A DNA stretch of 64,000 nucleotides from Nageia nagi (lineage: Eukaryota; Pinophyta), in assembly GCA_050084985.1 (NCBI GenBank), contig JBITNC010000001.1:208258001-208322000 (forward strand). The letters run 5' to 3'. The notes under the pieces are model-generated. The model saw only the letters and a program-made list of their open reading frames with translations. It did no database searches and was not told the origin of the DNA. The position numbers and the translations under genes are program-made. Position 1 is the stretch's first letter; the number at the start of each line of letters is the position of its first letter. Shown here in pieces: positions 1-11,679 of this stretch.

Positions 1-22
1 ACAACTGAATGTTTTGTTGCAG

Positions 23-1196
23 ATGCGATTATGTGGGGAAGAATCCCCAAAACAGCCCCTTTCTTCAAACCGTCAGCTGTTTTCAGACGCAAAACACAGG
101 GTGGGAGGAGCATTCCATCCATTTTCGAAAGAAAAGCAGGCGATTAGCCCTCTTCCTCTGTGGAGTAGGACATTAGCAGAGCCTGAAGTTGCTTCATCAT
201 TAGCTGGTAATGAAAGTGCGTGCTTCAAATTGACTACTGGTAACGCAAAAGCAACCACCCAAGTGCAAGATAAAGAAGCATCAACATCGAATTCACAGAG
301 GAAGAGTAGGAGGTGTTGGTCACCTGAGCTGCATAGACGCTTTGTCAATGCACTTCAACAACTCGGTGGCTCACAAGGTAGGCCGTTTTCACACCATTTG
401 AATCTCTATAATAGTCTTTTTATAAAAAAAAACTTGATCCATCCCAAGGACGAATTGCTTTCTATAGATTACCCTCAGAATTCCCTGGTAGCCCCAAATG
501 CAAGGTTACTGCATCAAAATGATCCCCAATTTCTTTAGTAATAGATGGAGTTGTGTCTAAATGTATTTCCAATACTCATCTTGTAACTTGTTGGCCATAA
601 TCTCCTATCCACTAATAAATGAAAATATCTGAACAAGAAATCTGTTTTATGCAACATTCACTTAATGAATTCTAAATTTGCTAGTTTATGACCTACTGGA
701 CAGTGGCTACTCCCAAGCAAATAAGAGAGTTGATGAAGGTTGATGGGCTTACCAATGATGAAGTGAAAAGCCATTTACAGGTATACATGTTTACCAAACC
801 CACCCTTTGTTCTTAGCCTCAATGGAAAATGACATTTGATTTGCGCTGCAGAAATATCGGCTGCATACTAGAAGGCCTACTCCTCCACAGAGTAGCACTG
901 TTCAAGCTCCTCACTTGGTAGTTGTTGGGGGCATATGGGTGCCTCCTGATTATTCACCCCCTCCAAACGCTGCAACTTATACTCCATCACCATCTCATCC
1001 CATTCCCATTCCCATTCCTCCAGATTATTACTCTCACCTGCAACTCCACCATTCTCTCTACTCGCGTGACCAAAAACGAACTCCTCTAAATTCTCATAGC
1101 TCCTCACACGGGCCCCTGCACTTTCAATCATCAGGAGAAGGAGACAGGGAAACTAATTCTGGTAGAGAAGAAAGTGTTGGGGATGACAGAAACTAA
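23..1196 (+). CDS. HHO/HRS1/NIGT1-like GARP (G2-like) transcription factor, 3' part
   Basis: Nuclear DNA-binding protein. Family members (HRS1, HHO, NIGT1) are mostly repressors in nitrate and phosphate signalling (established knowledge). The window opens in an intron whose acceptor, ttgcag, ends at 22. Exons are 23-377, 704-780 and 852-1196, joining in frame to 258 codons before TAA 1194-1196. Donors and acceptors follow GT/AG (gtaggc at 378, cag at 701-703, gtatac at 781, cag at 849-851). The MYB-like GARP domain runs from [20 protein letters not shown] at the end of exon 1, through the [20 protein letters not shown] stretch of exon 2, to [11 protein letters not shown] at the start of exon 3. 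Introns fall at the usual place after LGGSQ. Exon 3 has the family-typical [10 protein letters not shown] motif and then a Pro/Ile/His-rich tail. The N-terminal part lies before the window. It is the only gene here without decay signs inside its exons. Confidence 0.88.
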
Positions 1197-1340
1197 GAGA
1201 GTTCAAGTTGGAGGGCAGATGATTGTAGTGAAACTAAACGAGTAAGAGGTTTGTCTCGTAAGAAACCACCTCACAATTTTTTGGATGAAATTGGTGGGGA
1301 TGTCGAGAAAACCAACACTGCACAAGAATGGGAAAGGTAA
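1197..1340 (+). other. Open reading frame continuing past the stop, then 3' UTR
   Basis: After TAA 1194-1196 the same frame stays open for 47 codons to TAA 1338-1340. It is rich in Ser, Arg and acidic residues and begins ESSSWR, resembling the Ser/Trp motif I remember near the C-terminus of HHO proteins. A strong donor-like sequence (aaag|gtaagat) lies at 1336/1337. The stretch is either 3' UTR or former coding sequence cut off by a nonsense change; I cannot decide from one sequence. Confidence 0.5.
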
Positions 1341-1645
1341 GATATTTGAATATCATAAGAATCTAAAATGGAGATGTTCAACTAGTTGGCTTTGTCGGTT
1401 TTTGCTAAGCATAGAGACTAATGAAGCGCATCCATAAAGTTCTGTTGCGGGTTATGGCTCCTCTTCATGTTCAATTGCAATTTGATTAAACACTATCAGA
1501 GTGTCAGGATGATCCGAGAGCTGATATAACTCTTAACTTCGTCTGATATTCCTTCCTTCTCATTATTTATTTGGGTGCGGATGCAATCTTGGGCAAAGAT
1601 AGATATTGCCATTCGGTTCATGCTGAGGCAGGGCGCTGCCCAGAT

Positions 1646-1651
1646 AATAAA
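1646..1651 (+). terminator. Possible poly(A) signal (AATAAA)
   Basis: AATAAA about 450 bp after the stop codon, followed by TGTAATGTAA, a typical plant upstream element. Base composition becomes much more AT-rich after ~1730, consistent with the transcript ending near here. Position and composition only. Confidence 0.35.
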
Positions 1652-1729
1652 TTGTTAATGTAATGTAACCCAATCCAACCAGGCCTGAATTTGACATTCT
1701 GCAGGCCCTATTTTACTGGATGATTAAAA

Positions 1730-2610
1730 TTGTGGTTGTAAGTTAAGATATTTTAAATTAAGTTATATAAAAATGTCGTTAAATTTGTTTTGGTTATCTC
1801 GATTTAAAATTTTAAGGATTAAACTATAATTCGATGTTTATGTAAAATGGATAAAAAAAGAAAATGAGTTTCATATTCTATGACATTTAAATTACAAAAT
1901 TTACAAGTTCTTTTAATTCAAGGTATTTTAGGTATTGTCCATCTATTAGTTTTGCTTTGCAATTCATAGGAATTAGTTCTTAATTTTACACTTGTAAGCT
2001 TCTTTTTGAGACTACAATCTTATGTGGATAGGATGGATGTTCAAGTTTGAAATTAATGATATTTTTATAGTAAGCTAGTTTTCTTTTATTTTTGATATTA
2101 TCATCACTCCATAGTTTTTGAGTAATGTTTTTGATAAAAAATGTAAATATTTTATCAAAACTTATTTCAAATATATATTATTGTGTATCCATTTGATCAA
2201 AGTATTTCATAGTCTATCACTAACCAATTACTATCCAATCGTAACATGATGGTAGCCAAAAACTAGCCTAAACCTCTTATTTATAGTTTTCCAATCGTAG
2301 CTTTATTATAACTCAAATACAACCCTACTCAAGTTTTATCAAGTCATTAATAACCTTTTCTTGGGATCGAAATGTGCCCATGCACTTCTAACATATGTTG
2401 AAAGATATTTGTAATTTCTTCTATTGTCCTCTTATCTCTTAGTTCTTACTAAGATGGTCTTCCCACATGATTTTTGCCCCCATTTGTTATTTTCTTAAAA
2501 AAATTAATTTTTTTAATGGAATATCTTCTCTCTTATTATTTACCTTGTAGGGTTCCTTCTCCTTGACTTGCTTCATTCATTTGTCTCTTTCTTTTGAGGA
2601 CCATTTTTCT
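1730..2610. other. AT-rich spacer, no recognisable feature
   Basis: Nothing coding or repeated was recognised on either strand between the transcription factor and the LINE-like relic. Confidence 0.5.
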
Positions 2611-2617
2611 TGAGCTT

Positions 2618-3440
2618 TCATCCATTTCCATTTTGTTTGTTCATTGTCATTTGGATCCTTTTCTCTCCATCCTCTCTATTGTCAATTTGTGTGTCTTCTG
2701 CATTGTTGACTTCAAATATATTTAGTTCGTAAAAAGGGTTTATACTTTTGAATTTTTTCCCGTTTACATTTTTGAGTTTGTTCCTATGACTATTTTTGTG
2801 CCTGAGATTGATCATGTCTCTTATTATTTTGTATTTTTATTAACCTCCATGCCTTCTGATATTTTTTGTTTCTTTCTTCCTTTCCAAGAAATCCCTAGCA
2901 TAATGATCAAATTTCCTACATATGTCACAATGAATAGGGAGGTTTTCATATACTATATATTTTTTTGCTCTTAAATCCCTCCATTCTCATCATTCATAAA
3001 AAATATATTTCTTAGTTTTTTAGTTATATCAATATTAACATGAAAGCAAGCATCGATCATTCTACTTCAAGTTTTGATTGCCTTCTCTATTAAGACTAAT
3101 GAGCCAATCCCGTTTGCAATTCATGCAATGGCACTTGCATTCCAAAACTCTATTGGAAGAGTTAAAAGGCTAACTTAAGTTAGGATCAAATCGTTATTTT
3201 CAATATCTAGTTCAAATCTCTTATGCCACTACTTGAGTGCTAAACCTTTTCTATTAAAGAACCATGCCCCTAGCTCAACTAACTTTACCATGTCTTCTTC
3301 GTACTTAGAATCAAAGAGAAATAATTCTCTTGGCAATGCCACTAGATCCACTTGCTCCTTTATTTTCCATTTATCAATCATCCATATTTAAACTATGTCC
3401 AAACTTTGTCTAAATCCAACAAACCTTTCAATCAAAGTAT
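2618..3440 (-). pseudogene. LINE-type ORF1 relic (DUF4283 domain plus CCHC zinc knuckle)
   Basis: Read on the minus strand with frame changes and stops. Segments in order: DKWKIKEQVDLVALPRELFL with a following LGAWFF (3360-3240), a block with TLPIEFWNASAIA and IANGIGSLVLIEKA (3200-3080), then YENLPIHCDICRKFDHYARD (2945-2885). The last is a CX2CX4HX4C knuckle with the final Cys lost (Phe). This order is that of the DUF4283 + zf-CCHC_4 proteins which plant L1-type LINEs encode as ORF1, a nucleic-acid-binding chaperone-like protein. A basic, Asn-rich tail stays open to 2618. No endonuclease or reverse transcriptase follows, so the copy is truncated. A host DUF4283 gene is a less likely alternative. 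Confidence 0.65.
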
Positions 3441-3650
3441 TTTTTTATCGATGTATTTCAAGATTCACAATACCATTTAGGACTGCTATTGTAGACATTG
3501 TCCAAAAATTACATACTTGAATCAAACATTAAACATTTGAATGTAAACGAAACTTGAGATGAACATAAGATTAATAAAAATATTGATTAGGAAATCAATT
3601 GATAGATCTTGTATCTTTACGAGTCAAACTATTGATCAATAATAGAGCAC

Positions 3651-3660
3651 TATAAAAGGG
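3651..3660 (+). promoter_or_regulatory. TATA box in LTR of element B
   Basis: TATAAAAGGG, at the same relative place as TATAAAAG at 4073 and 10676 in the two LTRs of element A. Retention in three diverged LTRs supports it as the former promoter core. Confidence 0.55.
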
Positions 3661-3935
3661 GATTTTTCCCTCATTAGTGACTAATGATTCTTTTTGCACT
3701 TTAGTTATTTGATTTTTCTATAGAGCAATACAGAGAATAGTCAAGCACTCAAGAGAAATTTTGAGCATCATCAACATCTATTAAGGTTTTGGAAGAAACC
3801 CACCCTTGCATGGTCTCCAACAAAGCTTCTCACCCTACTCTTGGGTAGATTGAGGTAATCTCTTTGTAATTTTGATATCATATGTTTCTATGAGTTTATT
3901 TGAAAGTTCTAAAGAATTCATGAATGTAATTAGAG

Positions 3936-3940
3936 CACAT
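3936..3940 (+). repeat. Target site duplication of element A, left copy (CACAT)
   Basis: CACAT directly precedes the TGTAAATACC start of the left LTR and recurs exactly at 11675-11679 after the ...CTTACA end of the right LTR. Five bp is the usual Ty3/gypsy duplication length. Confidence 0.85.
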
Positions 3941-5070
3941 TGTAAATACCCACAAAACACATTTTGATCATAAAAATATAAAAAAAAATATCAAACAACC
4001 TAACCATCCAGATGACTATGTAATCATCCGGATGATTGCATAATCATCCAAATGATCTCGATTGTCTTTTTTTATAAAAGGGAAATTAGGACATCATTTT
4101 GAAGGAGATTTATTTTCACAAATTATTTTTGAGTTTGCAGAGCATTGACAGAATAGAGATGAGAATGAATAAGCAACATTGAGTACATGTCACCATTAGT
4201 TAGGATTTTGCAAGAAATCCACCAAGGACTAGAATATGCAAGGTTGTCTCACCCCACTTTGAGTGGATTAGAGGTATCTTTATTGTGAATTATGAACATA
4301 CATGCATATATCTTGTTTGTGTTGTGGTTTTACAAGTCTTGAAAATATTAAAGAACACTTGTATCCTTCATTGTAACATAGATTTACTTATTTGCATATG
4401 CTTGTGTGACATTTAGGCATCCTTTTGGCTAATATCATTCTAGAATCAAAGCATTGTAAAGATATATCATAGTTATATCTTTTTGTATATGTGAGCATAC
4501 CCTCTTGATCATTGTGGCATTATCATTGTGTAAAGCATATTGGATATTGATTATGACATAGATATTGTGTTTATATCATTATCTTCGTTATTTGTTGGGT
4601 GTTTGAATGGTTTAGGCTTAAATCATCTTTAGTTTATCATTTTTTATCACTTGTTACCATTCTTGTTACATCATTTAGCGTTTGTCAATATCATTTATCA
4701 TTATCTATAGGGAAAGAGCATATCATCTTCCATTTAGGCATCATTCCTTATCTTTTTGTCATCCATTTGAATGTGGACAAGGGAGCCTACTCTCCTTTTG
4801 AGCTAGGAATTGCCCTACTTGATTGGCCATAAGGTCTTAAGGACTTGTGGTTTGAGGCTTCCCTTTAACATTTTTTTTATTTTGCAAGTCTCCATAGATA
4901 TATCAAGATTAAGAATATCAAGAACATACCATCTTTCACCCTTGGCATGGCCATTTGAGCACTAAGATTAACTCTTTCAAATATCTACCAAATAAGCTCT
5001 TTAGACCTTGATGTTTTATTGTAAATGGTACCCTAACCTCTTATTTGTGAAGGATCTTTTAAGGCTTACA
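3941..5070 (+). repeat. 5' LTR of element A
   Basis: 1130 bp, starting TGTAAATACCCAC and ending GGCTTACA. It aligns from end to end with 10565-11674. TATAAAAG lies at 4073-4080. Near the start (4005-4060) are three short copies of a word like ATCCRGATGATTGCATA. The A/B relationship fixes both ends. Confidence 0.88.
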
Positions 5071-6589
5071 AAATGACAATCATGATGGGACCCTATTGGT
5101 CCTATGTCTTCAAAAATAAAAGGGGATTTCCAACTCTTATTCTTGTTTTTGAAGCTTTCTTGATTTTTGGACATTTCCTATTTTGGAGAGTTCTTGCAAC
5201 TAATTTTTGCTAAAATTTGCAAGATAACCTACTAGGCATGGTAAAAATCTAATCTCAAAATCTTAAGGAACCATTTTCACTACACAACAAATCATCCACT
5301 TGTAGGTTGACCTTGAATGTAAATCATCCTCTTGTAGGATGACTTGTTAGTTGTCCAAACGACCTTGTAGTCATCCCACTGCAGTATGCTTCTATCTACA
5401 AGTTATTTTGAGTGCTATTTTTGTACTTTCTACATTTAGTTTCATATTTGTATTAGTGATAGAAATCCCCTATCATTTTGGTCTATGAATTTGTGTATCC
5501 TTTTCACAGGACTCATCTTTTCATCCTTGTCATAGGATTTCTATTTTAGATTAAAATTCTAGTTTTAAATATTTATCTTTGAGTGCATTATTGTCATCCA
5601 GAGGACTTTAGATCATCCAAACAACTAGAACTATAACCATAGTTGTCCCTGTAGCGGATGATTTTGTGGTAGAGGCTTGTAACCTTTATTTCACTCATGA
5701 AAGTTTGAGTGGGAAGGAATGTTCTTGCATGGGTGAGTCTTTGAATCTCTTTTAGCACTTGATACATACAATTTGATTACTCTCTTCATCTAGGATTGCC
5801 ATATTTTAGGAAATTTTATATTGCATATTGGGGGGATTGTTGCATAAAAATTGAAATCTATTTTGGTGTGTAAAATTCAAAATCTTACAAAAGGATTTCA
5901 TTACTGTTGAGATATATTTGCTCTTTGTTGGATTCATATGAATGATTACTATGTTTGCATTATTTCCAATTCAAGAAAAAAAGAATGCAATGTATTATTT
6001 TAGCATACTTGTGTAGGAGTGCCTTGATTTCATTTTGAAAAGAAAATCATTTGGGGTGTAATTTTATTGCATATCATTATAGGGTTGCACATCATGTTTT
6101 CTTATGGTATTAAAGTCTTTCACATACCTAGAGAGTATCTAGGGCATGTGGACTTGATCCCCATGGCCTAATCCATAGTTAGATTTTATCATCGAGATGG
6201 GAGCCCCCTCTATCTAGCAATGTGTGCCATTGAGTACCTTTTGCAAAGCATTTCACACCCCTAGAGATTGATCCTTACCTTGTTAATGCTTGACTAGATT
6301 CATCTTTAGAGAAAATAAAAGAAAGTGTGTCAAAATTTACAACTGCATCTAAAATCAATCCTTATTAAGAAGATGAGTTTCAATTGGACAAGAAGGAACT
6401 CAACAAGTAATCACCATTTCTATCTTTCATCATTACTATCTTGATCATATAGGCTTTATCTTTTTGAAAATGGTTATCATATAGGTTGTGAATTAACTTT
6501 GCATACACTAAAATAAGAAAATAATTAACAATTTTAGGGTTTATGTATATTTTCTTTGAGTTGTTTGACACTATTAGGATATTGTATTA

Positions 6590-8640
6590 TTGTTATTTTA
6601 TCATTTTCCTCCCTTGTTATGTCATTTTATCCTTCACCATGAGCACAAATCCTTTCTTGAGGGTTTAGATGATATCTTTGTCAATATGAATAAAAATAGA
6701 CCCTCATCTAGATCCGCATCTTCACCTAGTACATCATCTCATTGTTCCACATCATCCCTCACATCCCACTCATTAGAGATCATTGATCATACCTTATTTA
6801 AAAACATACCCTTATATTCTAGGGAGAGTTTTCTTAGGGATACCATGGTTTAAAATCAATTGGCATCATTTTTTGAGAAAATTCAACATCAAAACATACC
6901 ATAACCTTCTTAGGTTGATTATCTTTTCACATAATTTTGATCCTTCACTTCATTACTTTCTTCATTAACCATCTTATAAACAAATTTGGGGTTGTATGGA
7001 ACCTCCCAATTCCCCATCTTCTTTATCTTCATCCATGGTTCCTTTGCCTTTTGTGTGTCTCCTTCCACTTGTGTTGCAACAAATCAAGTTCCATCTCATA
7101 CACTAGGACAAGTGGCATCAAGTAAACCCCTAGCTAGACCTCATACTCAATAAATTTTTTATCAAAACTCATATGCATCTCATTATCATGAGGAGCATTT
7201 GAATTCTTTTATCAAGTTATATTGTAGTCCTCATGAGCTAGGGGTTTGATCTAGTTTCAAGCCTTTGAGGATTCCAAATCAAACTTGATCATGTCAAGTT
7301 GCTTATGTTGGTCAAACTAATACTTCCTATAAACTAAACCAATAAAATCAAATACAAAGTAACTTTCATTAAATGGGTTCGTAAAGGGCATCATATCATG
7401 CTCCATCATATCATGATCAAAGTCAAGGATATAACCAAAACATGGCTCAACCAATGTACCAAACATAATATGTGTATCAATCAATGTATCAACAACAGCC
7501 ACATTATCAAATGTAAGATATGGCAAATCAACAACCCCCAACAATAAATTATGATATCTTAAAGAGGTTACATGACATAGAACAAAGAATTGTTAATCAA
7601 ACTTCAAGCAAGATAAGCTATAAAAACATTGTAAATGAACCTATCAACCCATCGCTTCCAATCAAGAAATTCCCTTTTAGATTTGAGATACTGTAAAGAG
7701 GATCCAAGGAAACACTTAAGACAATTCAAATACTCTTGCTATATCATATCGAATGATGATTAGCTTATGTTACAAATGTTTTCCTATGATTCTAGTAGAC
7801 CAAGCTCTAGATTTATATAACAACTTGCCACAACATAGCATTTACTCTTTTGGACAATTGGCTAATTTATTCTTGAACCATTTTACCATTAACATGAGGA
7901 AAAGAGCATCTATCATAGACTTAAACAAAATATCACCATTTGAGGATGAATCAATGAATGATTGTGTGGAAAGATGGAGGGTTATTATGATTGATTTTCC
8001 ATATACCTTATTGCAAGACAATATTATCAAAATATTTGGAAGAAGTTGTAATAAGCATATTACCCAAATATTATAAATACAACAATACAAAATGTTCAAA
8101 GAAGCATTATAGCAAGAAAAACTAATAAAGGAGGTTAAAACACAATCATGTGACATCAAAATATGTAGGAAGAATAATAAAAATGATCAAAAGCATAATT
8201 ATAGTGGTAATAACAATCAATCATATCAAAATCCCTAAAATAATAAAGTATCTTATGATGTCAATCAAGTGCAACCAATCATAGAAACACAACCTCCACC
8301 ACAACCAAGAATAGGAGAATGATGTCAAATCAATGAACAAGCACCTTTATAATAAAAGAAAAAGAGAAGCTTCAATCATTTGGGTGAACCATTATTGGAT
8401 ATATTATGAAAGGTGATTCAAGAAAAAAATCTTAACATTTCCTAAAGTCAAAGAGAATCCAATGGTATCAACAAGATCTTGGTACAAACCAAATAAGCTC
8501 TATGAGTATCGTAGGCAAATAGGACATAACAAAAGTGTGAGAATGTGATTGAAACATGAAATACAAGATCTTATTGATAATGGGCTAGTCTCAAGGGGAT
8601 GTACAATCACACCACCTAATCAAGATTTGGGAATTTTTAA
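6590..8640 (+). pseudogene. gag relic of element A
   Basis: Gag forms the particle that packages element RNA. The relic is read through several frame changes. Ser/Thr-rich N-part (RPSSRSASSPSTSSHCSTSS, ~6700-6770); Gln/Tyr-rich middle with repeated MYQ and YNQ words (7350-7560); ILKRLHDIEQRIVNQ (~7550); then the capsid core ALDLYNNLPQHSIYSFGQLA and DESMNDCVERWRVIMIDFPY (7805-8010), open as a 107-codon frame at 7753-8076. A C-terminal YEYRRQIGHNKSVRM followed by LKHEIQDLIDNG (8499-8590) matches the C/H-rich finger found at gag ends of Tat-like gypsy elements, with some Cys/His lost. QDLGIFNNHLPKHDLNHM closes it. Beyond 8700 the frame drifts into non-coding sequence. Confidence 0.8.
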
Positions 8641-9924
8641 TAATCATTTACCTAAGCATGATTTGAATCACATGAGTGTTTATTTGAATGCGCATCAAGC
8701 TTATCATAGTGTGGAGCCCCTATCATCTTATGATGTTGACTTTATCCATCCTTTTGGTGTTTGTGTTATCTTTAGTGCTATCATTATATTTGTATTTAAA
8801 CATTATCACTTCAATTGTTTCAACAACTTGGACCATTATCATATTGAGATCATAGGAGTCGATACTAGAGCCTACTTCACTTTTGTAGTTTTCACTAGTA
8901 AAAACTTTGGGGTAGGTTAAAGTCACTCATCTCCTAGACTTATAAGGTGCTTCTTTGTCATCATCTATTGGTAGCACTATCTTTGTATAGTATCATGGTA
9001 TGGCATGCATATTTTTCACATTATCATACCATTGTATCTTTTCATTGGTCATACCACTTTGTAAGCCTTCATCTTTTTGTCATGTTGTTATTGTTTGTCT
9101 TTGTCTCTTGTGTCTATTTTTCTTGCACCCTTGTGCTTTATCATTATCCTCAATTTTTTTTCATTAAGTGTGCCTTTCATTTGTGCATAAATCACAGGCA
9201 TGTATTGTTGAGGTCTATTCGACTCTTTGTCATTATCATTACCTATGGACCTTTTTCCTCATGATGATGCAACCACTTAGGTCATAATAAAGTATCAGGT
9301 TTCCTTAAAATCATTCCTTTGAGATTGATCATGGATTATTTACTGTCATTGTTTCTAAAGGAAATATGGTCTTATGAACAAATGATAATGACATTGAGAT
9401 GGGTAAATCTTTTTGCTTGCTTTTATCTCCATCGATGAGCAATAACCATCTCTCATCATGTTTAGATCACATGTGATCTTATTATCCTATCATTTTCAAA
9501 TCATGACCTTGTGTACATATGTCCTTACACATAGTCTAGTTATGGCCTCTCCTTGTGCATGTATCCTTATACATAGTGTGTATCACTTCCTTTTATCATA
9601 ACGATTGTATAGCCATACCATTTTCTTAACATATATATAAAATCAACATAAAAAATATATAAGCATATTCATGATCAATGAGCATTTAACAATGAACAAT
9701 GATATTTTATTATTTTCACTTTGTTCATCCATCTTCCTTTTCTTGATATATGAGGTATTTCAATATCTCAAGTTAAGATAAATACCATCATATCCTAGCA
9801 TATTGGTAACATATCATATATTCTTGTCTTATAGCATTATCCATGAGCATATCCTTTTTCTTATCATTACTTAGGGAAAGTTATCATTCTAGTGTTGTGA
9901 TCATATCATGGGCATTGTTATCCT

Positions 9925-10275
9925 TACTTTCCATTTAACATGGCGTAAGAATGGCATTTGGGCATATCTCTTTTTCTTTCCATTAAAAATGGGGCAAAAG
10001 TAGCATTTCCTTTGCTTTCCATTCAACATGGGGTACATATAATAATTCTTTACTTGTCATTCAACATGAGGTAAGGGCATTATTTTAGTATCCATTTGAT
10101 TTGCATTGAACATGGGGCAACATGGTATCATCTCTCCTTTTCCATTAAATATGGGACAAAATGCCTTTGCTTTCCATTGAACATGGGTCAACATGGGGTC
10201 ATATCTTGCTTTCCATTAAACATGGGAAAAAAGTAGCATTCCCTTTTCTTTCCATTAAACATAGGGCAAGGTAAT
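9925..10275 (+). repeat. Degenerate tandem array, core CTTTCCATTRAACATGGGGCAA
   Basis: About eight imperfect copies of a word like tttccattaaacatggggca, spaced roughly 35-60 bp, often followed by aagtagcattt or aacatggt. It lies in the non-coding 3' half of element A. Copy number and period are by eye. Confidence 0.7.
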
Positions 10276-10519
10276 CCTTATCATGGTCACATCATTGAGC
10301 ATATCATGTTATAAGTCAAGCATTTTTCATATGTTTTCACAAATTGGGTCATCCTACATTGATTATATCTTTGAGATCATTTAGCACTTATCTCTTAGCA
10401 TTAAGTAAGTTTTCATGCTTACATCCATTAACCATCTTGGTTAAGCAAAATATTATTAAGCATTATCATACAAACATTGTTCATAAATCAAAACTTTAAC
10501 ATTTATCTTGAGCTTTTAT

Positions 10520-10549
10520 ACTAACCCTTGCATACTTGCAAGGGTTAGT
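10520..10549 (+). other. Perfect 13-bp hairpin just before the polypurine tract of A
   Basis: Arms 10520-10532 (ACTAACCCTTGCA) and 10537-10549 (TGCAAGGGTTAGT) are exact reverse complements with a 4-nt loop (TACT). The polypurine tract starts 2 bp later. Confidence 0.8.
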
Positions 10550-10550
10550 T

Positions 10551-10560
10551 CAAAAGGGAG
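10551..10560 (+). promoter_or_regulatory. Polypurine tract of element A
   Basis: CAAAAGGGAG followed by CAAC and then the TGTAAAC start of the 3' LTR at 10565. Position and composition fit the plus-strand primer site of reverse transcription. Confidence 0.6.
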
Positions 10561-10564
10561 CAAC

Positions 10565-11674
10565 TGTAAACACCCCCAAAATACATTTTGATCATAAAAA
10601 TATAAAAATTGTCAAACAACCTAACTGTTTAGATGATTGCATAATTATCTGGACAATTTCAACTATCTTTTTTTTTATAAAAGGGAAGTTAGGGCATAAT
10701 TTTAAAGGATAAAGTCATTTTCATGAAAGTTTTCTGAGTTTGCAAAGCATTGATAGAATAGAGATGAGCAAGAATAAGCAATACTGAGCACACATCACCA
10801 TCAGTTAGGATTTTGCAAGAAATCCACCAAGGACTAGAATATGTAAGGTTGTCTCACCCCACTTTGAGTGGATTGGAGGTATCTATGTTGTGAATTATGA
10901 ACATACATGCATATATCTTATTTGTGTTATGGTTTTACAGGTCTTAGAAACCTTAAAGAACACTTGTATCCTTCATTGTAATATAGATTTGCTTACTTAC
11001 ATATGTTTATGTGACATTTGGCAATCCTTTAGGCTAATATCATTCTAAACTCAAAGCATTATAAAGATCTATCATAGTTGTATCTTTTTATATATGTGAG
11101 CATACCCTCTTGATCATTATGGCATTATCATTATGTAAAGCATATTGGATATTGATTGTGACATAGATCTTGTGTTTATATCATTATCTTGGTTATTTAG
11201 TGGGTGTTTGAATGCTTTAGGCTTAAATCATCATTAGTTTATCATTTTTTATCACTTGTTACCATTCATGTTACATAATTTAGCATTTATCAATATCATA
11301 TATCATTATCTATAAGGAAAGAGTATATAGTCTTGCATTTAGGAATCACTCCTTATATTTTTTTCATCCATTTGAATGTGGAAAAGGGATCCTACTCTCC
11401 TTTTGAACTAGGGTTTTCCCTACTTAATTAGCCATAAGGTTTTAAGGACTTATGGTTTGAGGCTTCCCTTTAACATATTTTATTTTGCAGGTCTCCATAA
11501 ATATATCAAGATCAAGAATATCAATAACATACCATCTTTCACCCTTGGCATGGCCATTTGAGCACTAAGATTAACTCTATCAAATATTTACCAAATAAGC
11601 TCTTTAGACCTTGAGGTTCTATTGTAAATTGTGCCCTAAACCTCTTATTTATGAAGGATCTTTTGAGGCTTACA
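10565..11674 (+). repeat. 3' LTR of element A
   Basis: 1110 bp, TGTAAACACCCCC...GGCTTACA. It aligns throughout with 3941-5070. TATAAAAG lies at 10676-10683. CACAT follows immediately. Confidence 0.88.
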
Positions 11675-11679
11675 CACAT
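11675..11679 (+). repeat. Target site duplication of element A, right copy (CACAT)
   Basis: Matches 3936-3940 exactly. Confidence 0.85.

Larger units (their letters stand above)
3542..3940 (+). mobile_element. Element B, left half of its LTR (split by element A)
   Basis: This stretch is a diverged match to about the first 420 bp of element A's LTR. It begins TGTAAACGAAAC, has TATAAAAGGG at 3651, the block ending in ggaagaaacccaccc and ccctactcttgggtagattgagg, and stops at aaagttctaaagaattcatg, where A's own LTR reads aaatattaaagaacacttg. Sequence matching the next part of the LTR resumes at 11675. The left end is approximate. Confidence 0.7.
3941..11674 (+). mobile_element. Element A: LTR retrotransposon with gag only, nested in element B
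   Basis: A complete element of ~7.7 kb. It has LTRs at 3941-5070 and 10565-11674 (TG...CA), CACAT duplications, a polypurine tract at 10551-10560 and a gag relic at 6590-8640. No protease, reverse transcriptase, RNase H or integrase motifs were seen on either strand of the 5.5-kb interior. 5071-6590 is a long leader with no motif recognised; 8920-10520 is non-coding with a degenerate tandem array. Such gag-only or large non-coding derivatives (LARD-like) are known in plants and need enzymes supplied by related elements. The gag resembles that of Tat-like gypsy elements. The two LTRs differ at many sites, so the insertion is old. Confidence 0.85.

Noticed and set aside
915-1131. Minus-strand frame opposite the transcription factor exon 3
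   Set aside because: Shadow of the plus-strand coding exon; composition explained by its low-complexity Pro/Ile stretch.
5071-5110. Primer binding site of element A right after its 5' LTR
   Set aside because: No TGG-start tRNA-like match within the first nucleotides (aaatgacaatcatgatggg). Not supportable without a tRNA comparison.
6105-6118. TGGTATTAAAGTC, similar to the TGGTATCAGAGC primer binding site
   Set aside because: It lies ~1 kb after the end of the 5' LTR of A, whose boundaries are fixed by the matching 3' LTR and the CACAT duplication, so it cannot be the primer site; probably chance.
8947-9264. 105-codon frame with many hydrophobic residues, possibly a membrane protein or envelope
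   Set aside because: T-rich low-complexity translation past the gag of A; no partner motif and the other frames look the same.
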